A stretch of 64,000 nt of DNA from Streptomyces sp. H27-H1 (lineage in GTDB: Bacteria > Actinomycetota > Actinomycetes > Streptomycetales > Streptomycetaceae). A program made the translations under genes and the position numbers. Of this stretch, positions 50,982 to 59,294 are shown piece by piece (position 1 is the first letter of the stretch; every line of letters starts with the position of its first letter). The notes beneath the pieces were generated by a model. The model had not been told where the DNA came from and did no database searches. It was given only the letters and a program-made list of their open reading frames with translations. Where the stretch lies: the NCBI RefSeq assembly GCF_026627445.1, contig NZ_JAPNLJ010000002.1, forward strand, positions 79,677 to 143,676, read 5' to 3'.

Positions 50982-51223
50982 TCCTGTCTCTCTGTCTCAC
51001 TGGCCAGCCCGACCACGCCCGCTACGCCCTGTCCGTGCCCGTGTCTCACTCCTGGCTGCGTAGGTGAGAAGCGGTTTTGGCTCAGGTTCCGTGGAGGGGC
51101 CACCTTGAGTTACGCATGGGTCAGTCTGTGGGCTGCCGTGTTCGCCAGGTCGTAGCTGGGCCGTACCGTCGGCCCGGCTCGACTCGGCAGAGGCAGCCCA
51201 GCCGACCACGACCGGGTCACGGG

Positions 51224-52345
51224 CTAGAAGAAGCCAGCCCGCATATGCGGCGTGAGGTTATCGAGGATCTCGCGCAGCCAAGGGCTGCGGACGGTCGGCA
51301 GCCGAACCAGGGTGTTCCGGAACGCCTCCGGATCGGCCCGGAACAGGTGACGCGGGCGCGGCGCGGGCGGATCAAAGTCGTCACGGAGGACGCCGTCGGG
51401 TAGGCCGCCCGACGCTGGGACGGGCAGGTCCGGCTCGGGGAAGGCCAGCCATAGCCATACCTCGAACGGCAGCGGCACCGGGTACGCCGCCGGGTCGGCC
51501 GGAGCCCAGACCTCCCCCGTCTGCGGATGGGACGGCACGAGGACGATATCGGCGTCCCCGCCGGGAGCCGACCGTCCCGGTCCGGCCAAGACGGCGCGCC
51601 GCGCCTGCGGACCCGCGGGCAGCATGGCATCGAGCGCGCGTTGGAACACCTCCCCGACCAAGCCGTCCGGGACGATCACGGGCCGGCCCTCCGAGGCCGC
51701 CAGCAGGTGGGCGAGCGCCCGGCCGGCCGCCGCCTCCCACTGCGGGCTCCACGTCCACAAGTGGTTCGACCAGTGGCCCGCCCCCATCCTCGACCCCCAC
51801 GTGACGATCGGCTCGAACGGGGGCGTGCCCTTCCCTTCCGCCATCAGTTCCGCCCAGGAAAGCGGTGCGGCGTCAGCGCCGTCGACGGGAAGGCGGCGCA
51901 CGGCGTTCGGGGCGAGCCATATCGCCTGCCAGAGCGAGCAGTCGTCGATCCGGCTCGCCACGGGCAGGGCACACTCCACGCAGGCCACGTTGGGGCCGTC
52001 GGCCCCATCAAGGCCGCAACAGTAGCCGCCTCCGCGATTCTCCGGGATCAGCACGGTGCCGCGGGCATCGCCGGGCGCGACGACGATCGCGCCAGGTGCA
52101 CCGTCGGACAGGGCGTAGACCGGAGCGTAGACACCGCGGGCGGCCGCCTCGTCCGGATGGATCTCCTCCCACGGCCGCCACGGCGGCCCCCAGGGCTCTG
52201 AGTCCACGGCGAAAGTACCCGACTCCATGAGCACCGGGAGCTGAATTCCGTTCCCGTACTTCTGATGGGCGTGGACCGGCAGGACGACCTGGGACAGCGG
52301 AGCAGTCAGCTCAGCGCCACACCCCGCACACACGAAAACGAACAA
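51224..52345 (-). CDS. Hypothetical protein with N-terminal zinc knuckle
   Basis: 373 residues from a TTG at 52345 (GGAGGG 4 nt upstream); GTG 52333 is an alternative. It begins LFVFVCAGCGAELTAPLSQVVLPVHAH and has CxxC plus a later CCGLDGADGPNVACVECALPVASRIDDC cluster, so zinc binding is likely. The remainder is a mixed soluble domain with many Trp and Pro (FPEPDLPVPASGG; HLWTWSPQWEAAAGRAL). No enzyme motif known to me. It is the left-most island gene, oriented outward. Confidence 0.78.
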   Translation of the reverse strand: MFVFVCAGCGAELTAPLSQVVLPVHAHQKYGNGIQLPVLMESGTFAVDSEPWGPPWRPWEEIHPDEAAARGVYAPVYALSDGAPGAIVVAPGDARGTVLIPENRGGGYCCGLDGADGPNVACVECALPVASRIDDCSLWQAIWLAPNAVRRLPVDGADAAPLSWAELMAEGKGTPPFEPIVTWGSRMGAGHWSNHLWTWSPQWEAAAGRALAHLLAASEGRPVIVPDGLVGEVFQRALDAMLPAGPQARRAVLAGPGRSAPGGDADIVLVPSHPQTGEVWAPADPAAYPVPLPFEVWLWLAFPEPDLPVPASGGLPDGVLRDDFDPPAPRPRHLFRADPEAFRNTLVRLPTVRSPWLREILDNLTPHMRAGFF

Positions 52346-52833
52346 CTGCCCTCCGCCTGGGAAACAGAGGCATCATCGCAGCTCGGCAACAGCAGGCAAA
52401 TCAGTTTCGGGCAGGGCCTGGAGGACGGTCGTCCGTCACACGGCGTGTCCATAGAAGTTGGACCAGAACCACTACCCACTGAACCACACGCTGGCAGGCC
52501 GCCAGCGAGTGAGCGTCCTCCGAGATCGCCGGTGATCGCCATGGCCGTGAACGGGAGTGCGTCCCGACCGAGGCCGGGGTAGTCCCACGTCCATCCAGGC
52601 AAGATGATCCGTCGGGGTGGCCACAGCCTCGGCAACACCTGGACCTACGAAGCGCAGACCTGCCGGAGACTCAAGCCGCTGGCAGCCTCCACGACCGCGC
52701 CCGCCAACGCCGGTGACAGCGGAACTGTCACTTCGAGACACCACTACGGTCGAACTGCATCAACAACCATCACATGGCTGCCAGTTTCGTAGATATCAGG
52801 CACATCTGAATGTGTCCCACATAGCGTGCAACG
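52346..52833. other. 488-bp stretch without a supported gene
   Basis: Several short overlapping frames on both strands, none with recognisable protein character or a good ribosome site. Composition is less GC-rich than the chromosome. It could be a decayed gene or the regulatory region of the recombinase gene to its right. Confidence 0.4.
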
Positions 52834-54149
52834 GTGATTCTCTTCTACTTCTCCAAAGCTGGTGGGGAGGATTGGGACCTCGCCTCGCCACCGCTCAACC
52901 GCGACGACATGCCGGTTCTCGTGGACGATGATCTCCGCTTCGAAGACGAGAACGGTCCCCGCCCGGCGACGTTCGTCAACCGCTGGCTGCGAGAGCTACC
53001 GATCAGCGGAGAGCCCCTGCCGCGAGCTCATGGAAGACCTACGCCCTACAACTGAAGCCTTGGGTCGAGTTCCTGTCCGCCCATGGCATCGCTCTGTTCT
53101 CCGACCGCCAGCGGCTGCGAGATGGCCTGTCCCTGTACTCCGAGCACCGCCTGTCCGGCCCGCTGGAGGTTCGGCTTGGCGCGTCCAGCTGGAACCTGGC
53201 GGTCAAGACCATCGCAGTGTTCTACCAGTGGGCCGTGAGCGAAGGACACTGTCAGCAGGTGCCGTTCTCCTACGCCATGGGTTCCTACCTGCGCCCTGAC
53301 GGCGTACGAATGGAGACCGCCCGTAACCTCGCAACCGTACGGGGCGCCAGACGGCACGCCACCCGGAAGTACCTGGAGCGGCCGTACTCCGATCTGCTGC
53401 TCAACGCTCTCGCGGGCAACGGCCCGGACGGCGAACCCGATCACACGTTTCGGGGCCGCGAGACCGGCAGGAACGCTGCCGGCGGCTCGCTTGCCATCTC
53501 CACCGGCTTGCGGCTTCGAGAATGGCGGCTCCTCACGCCCTGGGAGATCCCGCCTCTCCCCCGCCAGCACACCGCCGTCCCCGTTCCGTTGTCGCTCGCG
53601 CCTCCGACCACCAAAGGCAGCAAGGGCCGACAGACCTGGGTGGAGTACGACGCCCTGGCCCGCGTCCACGACTACGCGACGCTGGAGCGGGCCGCCCACG
53701 TGGACGGCTCCCGATGGCACCCCGCCCACGCGCTCCACGTAGAAGACCCGACATACGAGGGCGCCTACCTCAACGGCACCTACCGTCGCTGGCACCTGCT
53801 CACCCCAACCGAACGACTCCGCCTCGTCGGCCCCGGCGGCGGGAGCGGCCTCCTCGCCGTCCAGTCCGACGGCTCACCGTTCCTGGACTGGGCGACCACC
53901 CTCCGTCGAACCTCCGTCCGCATCCGCGACCGGTGGGAACCCGCGTTTCCGCACGTCCACCCCCATATGACACGCCACACGATGGCCATGGCACCCTGGA
54001 AAGGCTGGTGCGCGGTTACTACCAGCAGGCCGCCCGCCTCGTCCTCGACACCGACGATGACAACGCCATGGCTCTCTACCTCACCAAGGCAGATCCCCTG
54101 CTGGTCCTGCGGGACCTCCTTGGCCATGCCAGCGTCGCCACCACCCAGG
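52834..54149 (+). pseudogene. Tyrosine recombinase (TnpA-like), two frameshifts, truncated by IS3
   Basis: Reading frame 1 (from ~52834) gives ...VDDDLRFEDENGPRPATFVNRWLRELPISGEP. A shift near 53010-53030 moves to the frame TWKTYALQLKPWVEFLSAHGIALF (SAM-like core-binding domain) and on through STGLRLREW (first catalytic Arg) to HPHMTRHTMAMA (H-x2-R-H box). Loss of one base near 53993 shifts again, to TLERLVRGYYQQAARLVL...DPLLVLRDLLGHASVATTQV (the LGHxSVxTT box before the catalytic Tyr). The catalytic Tyr itself is lost because the IS3 element starts at 54150. Clearly inactive. Confidence 0.85.
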
Positions 54150-54179
54150 TGTCAAGCCCCGGGTTTCGTGGAGAGTGAG

Positions 54180-55100
54180 TTAGCTGGTTTTCTGGAGTGA
54201 TGCAGGGGGTTCGGCCGCGTAGTGGGCGGCTTCGTGTTCGGCAGGGGTGATGTGGCCGAGTTCGCCGTGCAGGCGTCGCTGGTTGAACCAGTCGATGTAC
54301 TCGGCAACGGCGATCTCGACGTCGTTGATGGACGTCCAAGGGCCCTTGTTGCGGATCAGCTCGGCCTTGAACAGGCTGTTGAACGCCTCGGCGAGGGCAT
54401 TGTCGTACGAATCGCCCTTGGAACCGACCGAAGTCACGGCGGCCTCCTGTTCGAGGCGCTCGGTGTAGCGCAGAGCTCGATACTGGACTCCGCGGTCCGA
54501 GTGATGTGTGAGGCCGCTGAGGTCGGCGCCGGTGTGCCGGCGGCGGCAGATCGCCGTCTCCAGTGCGTCGAGGGCGAGGACGGTGTAGAGGCTGGTGGCG
54601 ACCTGCCAGCCGACGACCGTGCGGGAGAAGACGTCGATGACGAAGGCGGCGTAGACCCAGCCGGAGAAGGTTCTGATGTAGGTGATGTCCGCGACCCACA
54701 GTTGGTTGGGGGCGGTGGCGGTGAACTGCCGCTCGACCAGGTCGGCGGGCCGGTCGGTCTCGGGTGCGGGGCGGGTGGTGCGCGGGCTCTTGGCCCGGAT
54801 CACCCCGCGCAGTCCGGCCTGTCGCATGAGGCGTTCGACCGTGCAGCGGGCCACCGTGAAGCCCTCGCGCACCAGGGCGGCATGGATTTTGCGGGCTCCG
54901 TAGACGGCGTAGTTGGCGGTGTGGATGCGGCGTATCTCGTCGGTGAGTTCCTCGTCGCGTCGGCTGCGGGCCGACGGCGCGCGGGTGTGGGCGGCGTAGT
55001 ACGTGCTCGGCGCGATCGGCGCGTCCGTCTCGGCGAGGACGTCGCAGATCGGCTGGACGCCGAACAGTTTCTTGTGCTGGTCGATGTAGGCGACCTTCAT
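54180..55100 (-). CDS. IS3-family transposase OrfB
   Basis: 306 residues from GTG or ATG at 55100. HTH_21 region (YAVYGARKIHAALVREGFTVARCTVERLMRQAGLRGV) and DDE integrase core: D in WVADITYIRT, D in THHSDRGVQY, E in NALAEAFNSLFKAE. The stop codon of orfA overlaps the start of orfB by 4 bp. Intact; could be active. Confidence 0.94.
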   Translation of the reverse strand: MKVAYIDQHKKLFGVQPICDVLAETDAPIAPSTYYAAHTRAPSARSRRDEELTDEIRRIHTANYAVYGARKIHAALVREGFTVARCTVERLMRQAGLRGVIRAKSPRTTRPAPETDRPADLVERQFTATAPNQLWVADITYIRTFSGWVYAAFVIDVFSRTVVGWQVATSLYTVLALDALETAICRRRHTGADLSGLTHHSDRGVQYRALRYTERLEQEAAVTSVGSKGDSYDNALAEAFNSLFKAELIRNKGPWTSINDVEIAVAEYIDWFNQRRLHGELGHITPAEHEAAHYAAEPPASLQKTS

Positions 55101-55414
55101 CGCAGTGGACGGTCCAGCTCCGCGGCGAAGAAAGCCGAGGCGGACTTCAGGATCGCGTTCGCCCGCCGCAGTTCCTTCACCTCACGTTCCAGTTCCGCGA
55201 TCCGGGCAGCCTCGGCGCTGGTGGTCCCCGGCACGATGCCTTCGTCGGTCTCAGCCCGCTTGACCCATCCCCGCAGGGCCTCAGGATGCACGTCGAGCTG
55301 GTCGGCGATGCGCTTGATCGCGCCGGCTCGGCCGACCGGGTCCTTGCGGGCCTCGACCGCCAGACGCGTCGCGCGCTCGCGTAGTTCGTCGGGGTATTTA
55401 CGGGGAGCAGCCAT
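55097..55414 (-). CDS. IS3-family transposase OrfA
   Basis: 105 residues from ATG 55414 (GGAAGG nine nt upstream; ATG 55423 is less likely). A helix-turn-helix of the HTH_Tnp_1 type (KYPDELRERATRLAVEARKD...AIKRIADQLDVHPEALRGWVKRAETD) plus a leucine-zipper-like tail (AARIAELEREVKELRRANAILKSASAFFAAELD). No A6G slippery sequence was seen at the orfA/orfB junction, so coupling by the ATGA overlap is more likely than a programmed frameshift here. Confidence 0.92.
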   Translation of the reverse strand: MAAPRKYPDELRERATRLAVEARKDPVGRAGAIKRIADQLDVHPEALRGWVKRAETDEGIVPGTTSAEAARIAELEREVKELRRANAILKSASAFFAAELDRPLR

Positions 55415-55466
55415 GATCGGCATCCTTCCGGGTCTTCGATGTCTCCATCAAACCCGGGGCGATTCA

Positions 55467-55846
55467 TTTCGATCCAGCTGGGAACCTCCCCGGCCGTCCT
55501 ACCCGAACCGCTCGCCGCGCTGGTTCTCGACCTGATCGCAACACGCCGCCCCTACACAGTGGTCGGACACGCCGACCAGACGCCCTGGCTGTTTCCAGGT
55601 CAACGCCCAGGCCAGCACGTCAGCGCCGACCGGCTCGGCCTACGGCTGATCGCCGTCGGAATCCAACCCGGCCAGGCCCGGTCCACGGCCCTGTTCGCCC
55701 TCGCCGAAGAAGTCCCGGCCGCAATCCTGGCCCGCATGCTCGGCATCCATATCACCGTCGCAGTCCAGTGGCAGAAGGCATCCGCCGGAGACTGGGCCGC
55801 CTACGCCGCAGACATCAGCCGCCGGACCCCACCGCTACCCGATTGA
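55467..55846 (+). pseudogene. C-terminal fragment of a recombinase (XerD-like)
   Basis: Frame open from the IS end: QLGTSPAVLPEPLAALVLDLIATRR...TPWLFPGQRPGQHVSADRLGLRLIAVGIQPGQARSTALFALAEEVPAAILARMLGIHITVAVQWQKASAGDWAAYAADISRR. This tail is characteristic of an actinobacterial site-specific recombinase of the tyrosine family, different from the one cut off left of the IS. The 5' part is missing. Confidence 0.72.
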
Positions 55847-55910
55847 GTGTCCGTATCGGCAACTCGCAAGACACTGGCAGTGTCTGGCCGACACCCACCA
55901 GACTCACCCC

Positions 55911-56534
55911 ATGGACGCAGGACTCGCAGGGCTCCTCGGTGGAGTCATCGGCGCCGCTGTCGGCGCACTCGGCGCTACGGCATCCGCATGGATCACCGGA
56001 CGGAAGGCAGAACAACAGGCCAAGATCCAGTCTGAGTCACAGATGGGGCAAGCACGCCTCCAGATAGATGCTGAACGGACTCGTGCGCTCCGCGAATCAC
56101 GCAAGAGCGCGTACGTGGCCTTTGCTGAAGGCTGGAACCTGGTACACGGAACGCTCACCGAAGCGGGTATCAAACTCGGAGGCATCACAGCGAGCGACCC
56201 TCCGGAAGAACGAGAAGAGCGCCGCCAAGCCGCCCGTCGCCTTTGGAATGAAGCACGTGCTCTGCACCGCCCGCTCGACCGACTGCTGAGTGTTGTCTAC
56301 GTCGAAGGCCCCAGCCCGATGAGGGACGCAGCGATGGCGGCAACTGGCGCCTTGGCCCCACATTTCAGCGCAGTCATGGTCTGGCTGCACGCGGTAGATG
56401 GCGGAACGGAAACGACGCAACACGCATCAGAACGGGATAGAGCTGGCAGCAACGCTTACGGGAAACTTCTGGAGTTCCTCTATGCCGCCTCGGACGCCGT
56501 TACACCGGGCACTCGGGACCTCGTGGATCCATGA
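55911..56534 (+). CDS. Hypothetical protein, N-terminal glycine-rich membrane helix
   Basis: 207 residues from ATG 55911. One Gly/Ala-rich N-terminal membrane segment (LAGLLGGVIGAAVGALGATASAWITG), then a charged coiled-coil-like part (KAEQQAKIQSESQMGQARLQIDAERTRALRESRKSAYVAF) and a helical domain. The layout resembles small phage- or island-borne membrane-anchored proteins. No ribosome site is obvious. Base composition is lower in GC than the core genes. Unknown function. Confidence 0.65.
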   Translation: MDAGLAGLLGGVIGAAVGALGATASAWITGRKAEQQAKIQSESQMGQARLQIDAERTRALRESRKSAYVAFAEGWNLVHGTLTEAGIKLGGITASDPPEEREERRQAARRLWNEARALHRPLDRLLSVVYVEGPSPMRDAAMAATGALAPHFSAVMVWLHAVDGGTETTQHASERDRAGSNAYGKLLEFLYAASDAVTPGTRDLVDP

Positions 56535-56544
56535 GCTTGGGGCA

Positions 56545-57150
56545 TTCAGAGAGTTCCAATACCCGAGTGCACCATTAGCCCGACCGGGCGGCCACCAGGC
56601 CGTGTTCCTCGCCGAGGCCCGGGCCGAAGAGGATGTCGAACACACCCGGCTCACGGTAGCCGCCTACCACGACTACCAGCAGGGCATCCTGCCCTCCGGC
56701 CGAGGCGCACGCGACCTGGTCGCCGCTTTCCAGAGCGTGGATGTGTCCCTCGCCGGACACGACGCCGGCCCCGCCACCGTCGCTGACGACCGTCGCGTGG
56801 AGAAACTCCTCAAGACCAAGGCGAAGACCCTTCACATCGGTGTGGCGAACTACTGCTGGTTCACCGACCCCGCCAAGGCCCTGTGCCTCAACATGGCCGG
56901 CACTCCGAAGACCAGCGAGCCTCTGCTCGGAATGTGCGACTCCGCGCGCTGCCCCCAAGCCACCCATCACCCTCAGCACCGGCAAGCGTGGGCCGACCAC
57001 GCCGAGAACACCCGAGCTGTGTTCCTCGGCGACCCCCGGCTGTCCGTGCCGGAGCGTCAACGTGCCCAGCAGGCCTACGAGCGATCCATGCGGATCGTGG
57101 AATCCATCGACGCCGCCGTCGCCAGTAGGGAGACTCCCAGTGCCCAATGA
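56545..57150 (+). pseudogene. C-terminal fragment of TnpB-like integrase
   Basis: Residues from about 56551 on (LTVAAYHDYQQGILPSGRG...KLLKTKAKTLHIGVANYCWFTDPAKALCLNMAGTPKTSEPLLGMCDSARCPQATHHPQHRQAWADHAENT) match the C-terminal zinc-knuckle-like tail (C...C...CDSARC-x-Q-x-T-H-H) of large actinobacterial integrases that precede a DUF6262/TnpC gene. The 5' ~500 codons are absent. The frame upstream (from 56398) overlaps the preceding gene and is not homologous. Its stop overlaps the start of the TnpC-like gene by 11 bp. Confidence 0.7.
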
Positions 57151-57574
57151 CCGCCACGCCAACGCGGAGAGTCGTTTGAAGGCCGCCATGGATCAGCTCT
57201 TGGCCGGGGACATCCCCGAGGGCCTGCGATGCGACATCAAGTCGCTCAGCATCCTCGCCGCTGTCCCCCGGGCGACGCTGTACCGCACCTACCCCCACAT
57301 CAAGGAAGAGTTCGAGAACCGGATGGGCAGGGCCCGAGGAGCCACCGGCGAGCCGGACCCCCGCCTCGCCCAGATCGACCGCCTCAAAGCCGAGGTATCC
57401 AGCTTGAAGGGGCGGCTCTCCCGAATGAAGGAGGAGGCGTCCGAGTTCAAAGCGCTGGCGCTGTCCCGGCTCGCCGAACAGCACGACGAAATCCAGCGCC
57501 TCCGCGCAGCCCTCCAAGACCGTGGGAACATCCGCCCACTCCCAGTGCGGTCCCGCATTACGACGGACCAGTAA
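57140..57574 (+). CDS. DUF6262 / Tn554 TnpC-like protein
   Basis: 144 residues from GTG 57140 (GGGAG upstream). N-terminal helix-turn-helix-like part (RLKAAMDQLLAGDIPEGLRCDIKSLSILAAVPRATLYRTYPHIKEEFENR) followed by a long coiled coil (RLAQIDRLKAEVSSLKGRLSRMKEEASEFKALALSRLAEQHDEIQRLRAAL). In Tn554-type elements the third gene, tnpC, is a small accessory factor for the two recombinases; this protein has that position and look. Appears intact. Confidence 0.78.
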   Translation: MPNDRHANAESRLKAAMDQLLAGDIPEGLRCDIKSLSILAAVPRATLYRTYPHIKEEFENRMGRARGATGEPDPRLAQIDRLKAEVSSLKGRLSRMKEEASEFKALALSRLAEQHDEIQRLRAALQDRGNIRPLPVRSRITTDQ

Positions 57575-57597
57575 GAACTCTGTGCTGGCGCCGCCTG

Positions 57598-58005
57598 TCA
57601 CAGGCGGCCTGCGGAGCCTTCACCTTCCCTCAGAAGCCATTCCCTGACCGAAGGCGAACTGTCCAAGAGTCGGCTGACCCACATGCCTTCGTCTCGCGAA
57701 GTCACCCTCGGCAGCGGGGTGAAGTCGTCGGGAAGAATGTCCAGCAGGCTCATCACATGAGCTCCCGCGCACAGCGTGATCAACAGCTCGCACCGTAGCT
57801 GCCTCGGAATGTCTGGGCGATGGGGAGTGCTGTTCCAGAGGGCTGGCCATAGGTAGTGGGCACCATCGGGCGCCGCGTTCGCCATCACCCACCCTGGGTC
57901 CAACCGCTGGTTGAGGCTGAGCTCACCCGCCCGCTCCTCCAGCCTGAGCAGTGAGGCCGTATCGATGACCTTCACCTCACGAGGCACCGGTGGATTTGAG
58001 TTCAT
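57598..58005 (-). CDS. Hypothetical protein (135 aa)
   Basis: 135 residues from ATG 58005 (MNSNPPVPREVKVIDTASLLRLEERAGELSLNQRLDPGW). Soluble, mixed composition; a Cys-containing helix (LRCELLITLCAGAHVMSLLDILP) in the middle. No recognised domain. Passenger gene of the island, same strand as the NADAR gene and 68 bp downstream of its stop, so possibly co-transcribed with it. Confidence 0.65.
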   Translation of the reverse strand: MNSNPPVPREVKVIDTASLLRLEERAGELSLNQRLDPGWVMANAAPDGAHYLWPALWNSTPHRPDIPRQLRCELLITLCAGAHVMSLLDILPDDFTPLPRVTSRDEGMWVSRLLDSSPSVREWLLREGEGSAGRL

Positions 58006-58073
58006 AGCCCCATGCTGCCCGACAACTCCCTATGCCGAAAAGCCGACCCCAGCGAGGAGCGAGGCGCCATCCG

Positions 58074-59189
58074 TTACATGATTCCGGCACGCTTCGCGTG
58101 TAGTTCGGAGCGAACGAGTTCGAGTTGACGGCCGATCCAGTTGCGGCCGCGGCCGGCGTTGTCGCCCCAGAAGGTGGAATCGGCATCGTCGTAAATGAGC
58201 GTGGCGTCGTCTGTTGCGAGAAGGATCTCTGCCAGGTCTGGGTGCTGGGCGTACTTGGCGCGCAAGAGTGTGATCATGATGGCGCTGCGGGCGTGTTCCC
58301 AACCCTCGCGCTGAGTGGCGTCGGCCGCCAGCTTGCGGGCGGCGTATGCGGTATCCGCCACTGCAATGGCGGATTGCGCCGTGGAATCAGCGACTGACAA
58401 AGCCCAATAAGCATGTGCGACGGACGAGTAGGTGATGCCGTTGATGTCGATGGGCGCGGGGTAGTCGCTGCGCAGAGCCACCTTGCCGGGGTCCTCGACA
58501 CGCTGCCGCGGGTACGAGTGGTACAGGTGGATCGCCGGTGCGTGCGGCGTCGTCGGTCCGTCCGCAGGAATCCGGGAGGGCCGTTCGGCGATCAGCCTGG
58601 CGCGCTCCTCGAAGTAGGAGACAGCCTCGTCGTACACCTCCTGGGAGACGGGCTCGTCGGACCAGCGCTCCGTCACGTCCCCCGGCCCGGCCACCAGCAC
58701 TTGGAGCGGCCAGTCCTTACGGTCCATGTCGCCGAGCGCATAGTGGCGCTGGGTCTCGGGGATGGCCAGGTAGGCGGCGAGGGTGGCGGCTCGGTTCTCC
58801 TCGGTTCGGTCGGCGAGAAACACGTCGACGGCGGCCAGGCACCGGGCGGTCGAATCGGGGCGACCGTTCAACTCGTCGACGGTGTCCCGCACCTCGGCGA
58901 GCAGCAGCTCTGGGGTGAGCCACGTACGCGGCTCACCGAAGCGCCACGAGGCCAGGCCGTGGGCCGACGCCTCAGCGCCCTCCGGGAGGTCGGTGGCCAC
59001 CCAGCCGCAGCGTAGCTTCTGCTCGAACTCATCGATGGTGACCAGGCCCCAACAGTCGATGAGCCCGTCGGCGTAGATGACCAGGTCCGTCAGGAAGAAC
59101 GTCCCACCGTTGCAAATGAAGGCGTGACGCCAGGTTCCGGGTATACGGACGCCGTCCGCCTTGCGGTATGTGATCCGGTTGCCGATCAT
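58074..59189 (-). CDS. NADAR-domain protein with N-terminal unknown domain
   Basis: 371 residues from ATG 59189; ATG 59225 is possible but lacks a spaced ribosome site. Residues ~1-190 form an uncharacterised domain (MIGNRITYRKADGVRIPGTWRHAFICNGGTFFLTDLVIYADGLIDCWGLVTIDEF). Residues ~215-371 are a NADAR/YbiA-like domain: SVAHAYWALSVAD...KYAQHPDLAEILLATDDATLIYDDADSTFWGDNAGRGRNWIGRQLELVR, with the hallmark FWGDN...G-x-N-x-x-G-R. NADAR proteins act on ADP-ribose-type substrates (some remove ADP-ribose from guanine bases; YbiA-like ones cleave riboflavin intermediates). The passenger of an island, it is a candidate for defence or metabolite repair. Confidence 0.8.
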   Translation of the reverse strand: MIGNRITYRKADGVRIPGTWRHAFICNGGTFFLTDLVIYADGLIDCWGLVTIDEFEQKLRCGWVATDLPEGAEASAHGLASWRFGEPRTWLTPELLLAEVRDTVDELNGRPDSTARCLAAVDVFLADRTEENRAATLAAYLAIPETQRHYALGDMDRKDWPLQVLVAGPGDVTERWSDEPVSQEVYDEAVSYFEERARLIAERPSRIPADGPTTPHAPAIHLYHSYPRQRVEDPGKVALRSDYPAPIDINGITYSSVAHAYWALSVADSTAQSAIAVADTAYAARKLAADATQREGWEHARSAIMITLLRAKYAQHPDLAEILLATDDATLIYDDADSTFWGDNAGRGRNWIGRQLELVRSELHAKRAGIM

Positions 59190-59294
59190 CCGGCCATTTT
59201 GCCGGGTCCGACCACGCGCCTCCATCCCCTGTGTTGGACACTCATCCGTCGCGAGACGGGAGGTCCCCCCAGAGTCCGCGAAGCTCGGCGGGAC

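Larger units (their letters stand above)
54150..55466 (-). mobile_element. IS3-family insertion sequence
   Basis: 1317 bp with imperfect 24-bp terminal inverted repeats (left TGTCAAGCCCCGGGTTTCGTG..., right, read inward, TGAATCGCCCCGGGTTTGATG...), ends 5'-TG...CA-3'. It encodes orfA and orfB, leftward. The bases flanking it are AGG on the left and TTT on the right: no target duplication, so the flanks were rearranged after insertion. Confidence 0.9.

Noticed and set aside
52265..52638. Small frames on both strands as transposase remnants
   Set aside because: No transposase motif could be recognised; left as an unassigned stretch.
55090..55110. Programmed frameshift between IS3 orfA and orfB
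   Set aside because: No A6G or similar slippery run; the genes overlap as ATGA, which suits coupling.
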